Shown here: positions 60,746-64,000 of the stretch, in pieces | Numbering within the stretch: position 1 is the first letter of the stretch | Layout: each line of letters starts with the position of its first letter | DNA from: Atopsyche davidsoni | Lineage: Eukaryota; Arthropoda; Insecta; Trichoptera; Hydrobiosidae | Assembly: GCA_022113835.1 (NCBI GenBank) | Contig: JAILWY010000026.1 | Location: 14,473,001-14,537,000, forward strand | Direction: 5' to 3' | DNA length: 64,000 nucleotides | Translations under genes and position numbers: made by a program | Notes under the pieces: model-generated | Told to the model about the DNA's origin: nothing | The model's database searches: none | The model's input: only the letters and a program-made list of their open reading frames with translations

Positions 60746-62026
60746 TGTATTGTAGTCGGCTTTTTGGATCAACGGTTGGACGTAGAGTCGTGATCGAGAG
60801 ATCCCCGTTTTGACACGTGGATTATACTATTTTTGTTCAGTTCCAGTGTGTTCGAAGTCGATTTTTATTTTAGATACAATATATAAATTTAAATATTTTT
60901 TATTTAGGACAATTATAATTATACATAAACAAAATTCCCAGGATTTACAACGTAGGTTATCGGCCGTGACACTCTAAAATCGCATGGAGACAGGTTACAG
61001 ATTTAACCGTTATAAAATAACTTTTCTCATGCGCATATTGAAAAATTATGAAATAAATATTTATGTAATTATGTAAAAAAAAAAAACTGTAATGGTATAT
61101 TACACGCAAGCCACAAGCAATCACGTATTGAAACGCGTTCTGAAAATGACAAAAAGTGATGCGGCATGAACTCATATCTAAACATCATGAGACATGCTAA
61201 AGCAATAATCAAATTTCAAATAAGCATTACACGTATGTAATGCTTACGTTGATTTCTATTTGAGATGCGCCATGTAATGTAGACTTTTTTACTATTGATG
61301 ATATAAACTGATATTACTTTAACATGACGCAAAATCGTGTTTGTTTTAATACATTACGATTTCAGCGTAGAGAATACATTATGTTAGCGAACGTTAAAAT
61401 TCATTAAATATTTCGCCATGTCGCTAATCTAGCAGAAAATGATTGCATTTACAGGAAACATTCCAAAATGTCCAAATAAATTAAGCTATCGTGAATACAC
61501 GTAATTGTTTCAGAGAGAAAATACCAATTTTCTTTTATAATTTTAATTTTTATAATGCAATCAAAATTAACGTTGAAAATGTCGTAAATACGTTTTTTTT
61601 CGTACACTTTAGTTTTATATAAACTTAGAAAGGAGAAGATTTTTTTCTCATTTTGCAACTGGATACAATTTATATATTTAAAAATGCTCATTGTTTGCAA
61701 ACAAATGTGCTAACAATTGGAATTTATTAAATTAAAAATAAAGTGTTGCTTAATTTCAGTAATATCACAATATATCTAGAAACCAATGCCTACGATTTCT
61801 GAGAATGCCTAAGGGTGATTATAAAGCTGAAACTTATTATAATAAGATGCTATTTCTCTGTTAAACGATCTGCAATAAAAAAAAGTATTTAATAATATAG
61901 AAATTTTGTCAATTACATCATACATAACTGATTAGCAATAAAACGTTTTATGCAATCGATGTACGGCTGTGTAATCTTCGTTTAATTGAATCAGTGTTTT
62001 AAAGGGCAAAAGGTGTGATATCTATC

Positions 62027-62106
<80 letters not shown>
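62027..62106. repeat. (TA)n(TG)n microsatellite
   Basis: About 60 bases of TA followed by a run of TG. Confidence 0.95.
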
Positions 62107-63030
62107 CAATGATCATTGTTCCGAGACTACAAAGGAGACGTAGACGCCATAATGACTATATGGCTGCATACGGTGCTCCAGATAGGCAGGAGACAAAAGA
62201 TAATGATGCCTGAATGAATGGGACATGATGAGGGACAAGGCAGATGAAGACAGCGGACCGTCCGCCCCCGCCCATAGTTTCTCCGCCCACGTTAATTGGA
62301 TCCCAGGAGTTGAAGCCCATTGGACGAGCGATTTGTAAAACGCCATGATGGACGAGGTATAAATGTGCACATTATCAGATACCCTTGTATCATTTAAAAA
62401 CAGGAAGGATGTTCTTATGAATCTCGCGGTGTTGTTTGATTATAAAAAATGTGAAAGGATAGCAAAGTTTATCCGGTAACATATACTGTAACTGCACTAA
62501 GGATAAAAGAATATCCGTTAATTGTGTTTATCAAAATTGATGATTGTAACAGCTAAATTTGATAGTAAACCAAAATTTATGAATATAGTAATTTTTAACT
62601 TTAAATTGTAGTAGAAGTATTTATATCAAAGTAATGTGCGTGTACCTGTTATTTGTAACAGATGTGAAAGTTGACAGTGTGGAACAATTACAAAATCGCA
62701 GGTACGGGTGATACGAGCCATTTCTATTTGAAACACAGCCAATTTGAAAATTGGATTTCCAGAATGGCAGAATTTTACATTGGCCTGGCGTCCAAGAGAA
62801 TGACACGGCTTGGTATAGGTTAGCGCAGGCCATTATGTCTGTCCTGGGTGCGCGAGTACTCGTGGCTGCTTCATAGTCGATTGGTTTAATTTCATTCAAT
62901 TGCCGTTAGCGAAGAGAGGAGGAAGTGGAGAATTACGGCGGACCAGAGCCGCCCATGTTGGGAGCCGCGGCGCGACCTCAGGCCACGACTTCACCTGTGA
63001 GCATTATAGTTATCTATCACTATCGACAAC

Positions 63031-63365
63031 CCCGCTCTGCCCATTCTGTTGCCTGTGCATGGTTGCCATTCTGTGCCCTGAGCGTGTGTAAAGGATCGGT
63101 AATGCAGTAGTGGACTTGGAATGATTCTGGAGGGATGCGCTCTGAAAGTACGTGGGGGTGCTTCTGATATTGTTTCTAATCTAAACACCAGAGCTTTGTA
63201 AGAAAAGGATTATATAATAATGCTATCGGGCAGCAGCAATACAGTGTAGGAGCACCCTGGGACCCACTTCACTATTTTCCCCTTAGAAAACCATAAACCA
63301 TGAGTATATGCTCAGTGAAATTGCCGCCAACCTCCTCTGAGGAGAGACACTTGATGAAGTTCACT
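63031..63365. repeat. dispersed repeat, copy 2 of a pair
   Basis: Counterpart of 43571-43900 in the same orientation with scattered substitutions and indels. Shared words include GTAAAGGATCGGTAAT, CCAGAGCTTTGTAAG and GATTATATAATAATG. No coding capacity is visible. Confidence 0.7.
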
Positions 63366-64000
63366 ATCGATCACTTTATATGAGCAAAAAAATTACTGTA
63401 CATAGTTTATCGATAAGATTTTTTTAAAGATTTACCCAAGCCGCGACTTCACCTGTATTATAGATATTTATTACTGTCGAATACCAAAATTATAGGCGTA
63501 AATAAGCATAATTGGGGAAAAAAATTACGGAAAATTTATGGCCAAGCTAAGCAACCTAGAAAATTATTTCACCTTAGCGTCTATATAAAACTGAAATATT
63601 TACATTAAAGGAATTTAAAAAAAAAAATATTTAAATATATTTGGGCAGTTATTTTTAGATATAGTATACCCCAAACCGCCACAAGCTTTTCAATTAATTT
63701 TAATACATCTGTTCTATTGACGCATTTGCCCATGTTATTAGTTTTCATGAGTCCATGACCATTTTTTTATCTGAATTCGTCTATACAACAGACCAATGAG
63801 TGTTACAAGTAATTGATTTATTGCATGCAGAAGTGTTCAGTGTTTCATACAATATTTCGAAAGTAATAGCATATAAAAATTAAAATAATATTGACATGCG
63901 TTGTGAAACAATTAATTTCACGCTGTAAAATAATGACCGTACACATTCTTGTCTAATGAAGCAATTATATAATGCTAATAATCTCTTGCTAAGTCTTTAT

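Larger units (their letters stand above)
41779..64000. other. long gene-poor region, probably CYB561 5' intron and flank
   Basis: Apart from the elements listed separately, I find no convincing gene. Numerous 60-90 codon ORFs lie on both strands with no family motifs. The unidentified first exon of CYB561 should be in this stretch if the gene follows the usual structure. It may also hold exons of a neighbouring gene, see 60361-60579. Confidence 0.45.

Noticed and set aside
62113..62370. 85-codon minus ORF next to the TA/TG microsatellite
   Set aside because: No motif, no splice sites, ordinary composition.
1..64000. CRISPR array, prokaryotic operon or viral genome
   Set aside because: No regularly spaced direct repeats and no operon-like gene packing; the introns and DNA transposons are typical of an animal genome.

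Overview
The window looks like a piece of an arthropod, most likely insect, nuclear genome. It is AT-rich, genes are split by short and long introns with GT..AG borders, and it carries piggyBac, pogo/Tigger-like and hAT-like elements, MITEs, a tRNA-derived repeat and microsatellites. I cannot fix the order from sequence alone. There is no prokaryotic or viral gene organisation.

Layout: 1-3.9 kb is gene-poor. At 4.06-5.97 kb (+) lies a nearly single-exon, GC-rich zinc metallopeptidase of the fungal/animal Metallopep type (HELGHTFDLGH active site). From 6.2 to 33 kb a block occurs three times in tandem. Each block originally held a glycolipid transfer protein gene (GLTP, +, five coding exons), a convergent TMEM17 gene (ciliary transition-zone protein, -, four exons) and an unidentified conserved ORF. 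GLTP copies 1, 2 and 3 all have complete exon sets with matching splice phases (216, 194 and 212 aa). TMEM17 is intact twice, with identical proteins, and exists as a broken fragment in block 3. Intron 4 of GLTP1 holds two adjacent piggyBac relics and one pogo/Tigger relic; blocks 2 and 3 preserve the empty piggyBac site. A degenerate piggyBac sits between GLTP3 and the TMEM17 fragment.

At 35.4-41.8 kb (-) is a cytochrome b561 gene with two alternative last exons. Pieces of its exon and introns also lie at the block junctions (17.4-17.56 kb and 25.0-26.16 kb), next to a broken 3' end of the metallopeptidase gene at 26.2 kb. The ancestral unit was therefore probably [metallopeptidase 3' end - GLTP - TMEM17 - ORF - CYB561], amplified in tandem and then partly deleted.

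From 41.8 to 64 kb I find no confident gene, only MITE-like elements, repeats and one cysteine-rich exon-like ORF (60.4 kb). The missing first exon of CYB561 probably lies in this stretch.

The main observation is that the three GLTP paralogs differ far more in their exons than in adjacent intron sequence, while the neighbouring TMEM17 copies are essentially identical. This suggests accelerated, possibly diversifying, evolution of a lipid-transfer protein cluster. The genes are neighbours rather than a pathway: lipid transfer, cilium gate, ascorbate-dependent transmembrane electron transfer and a peptidase.
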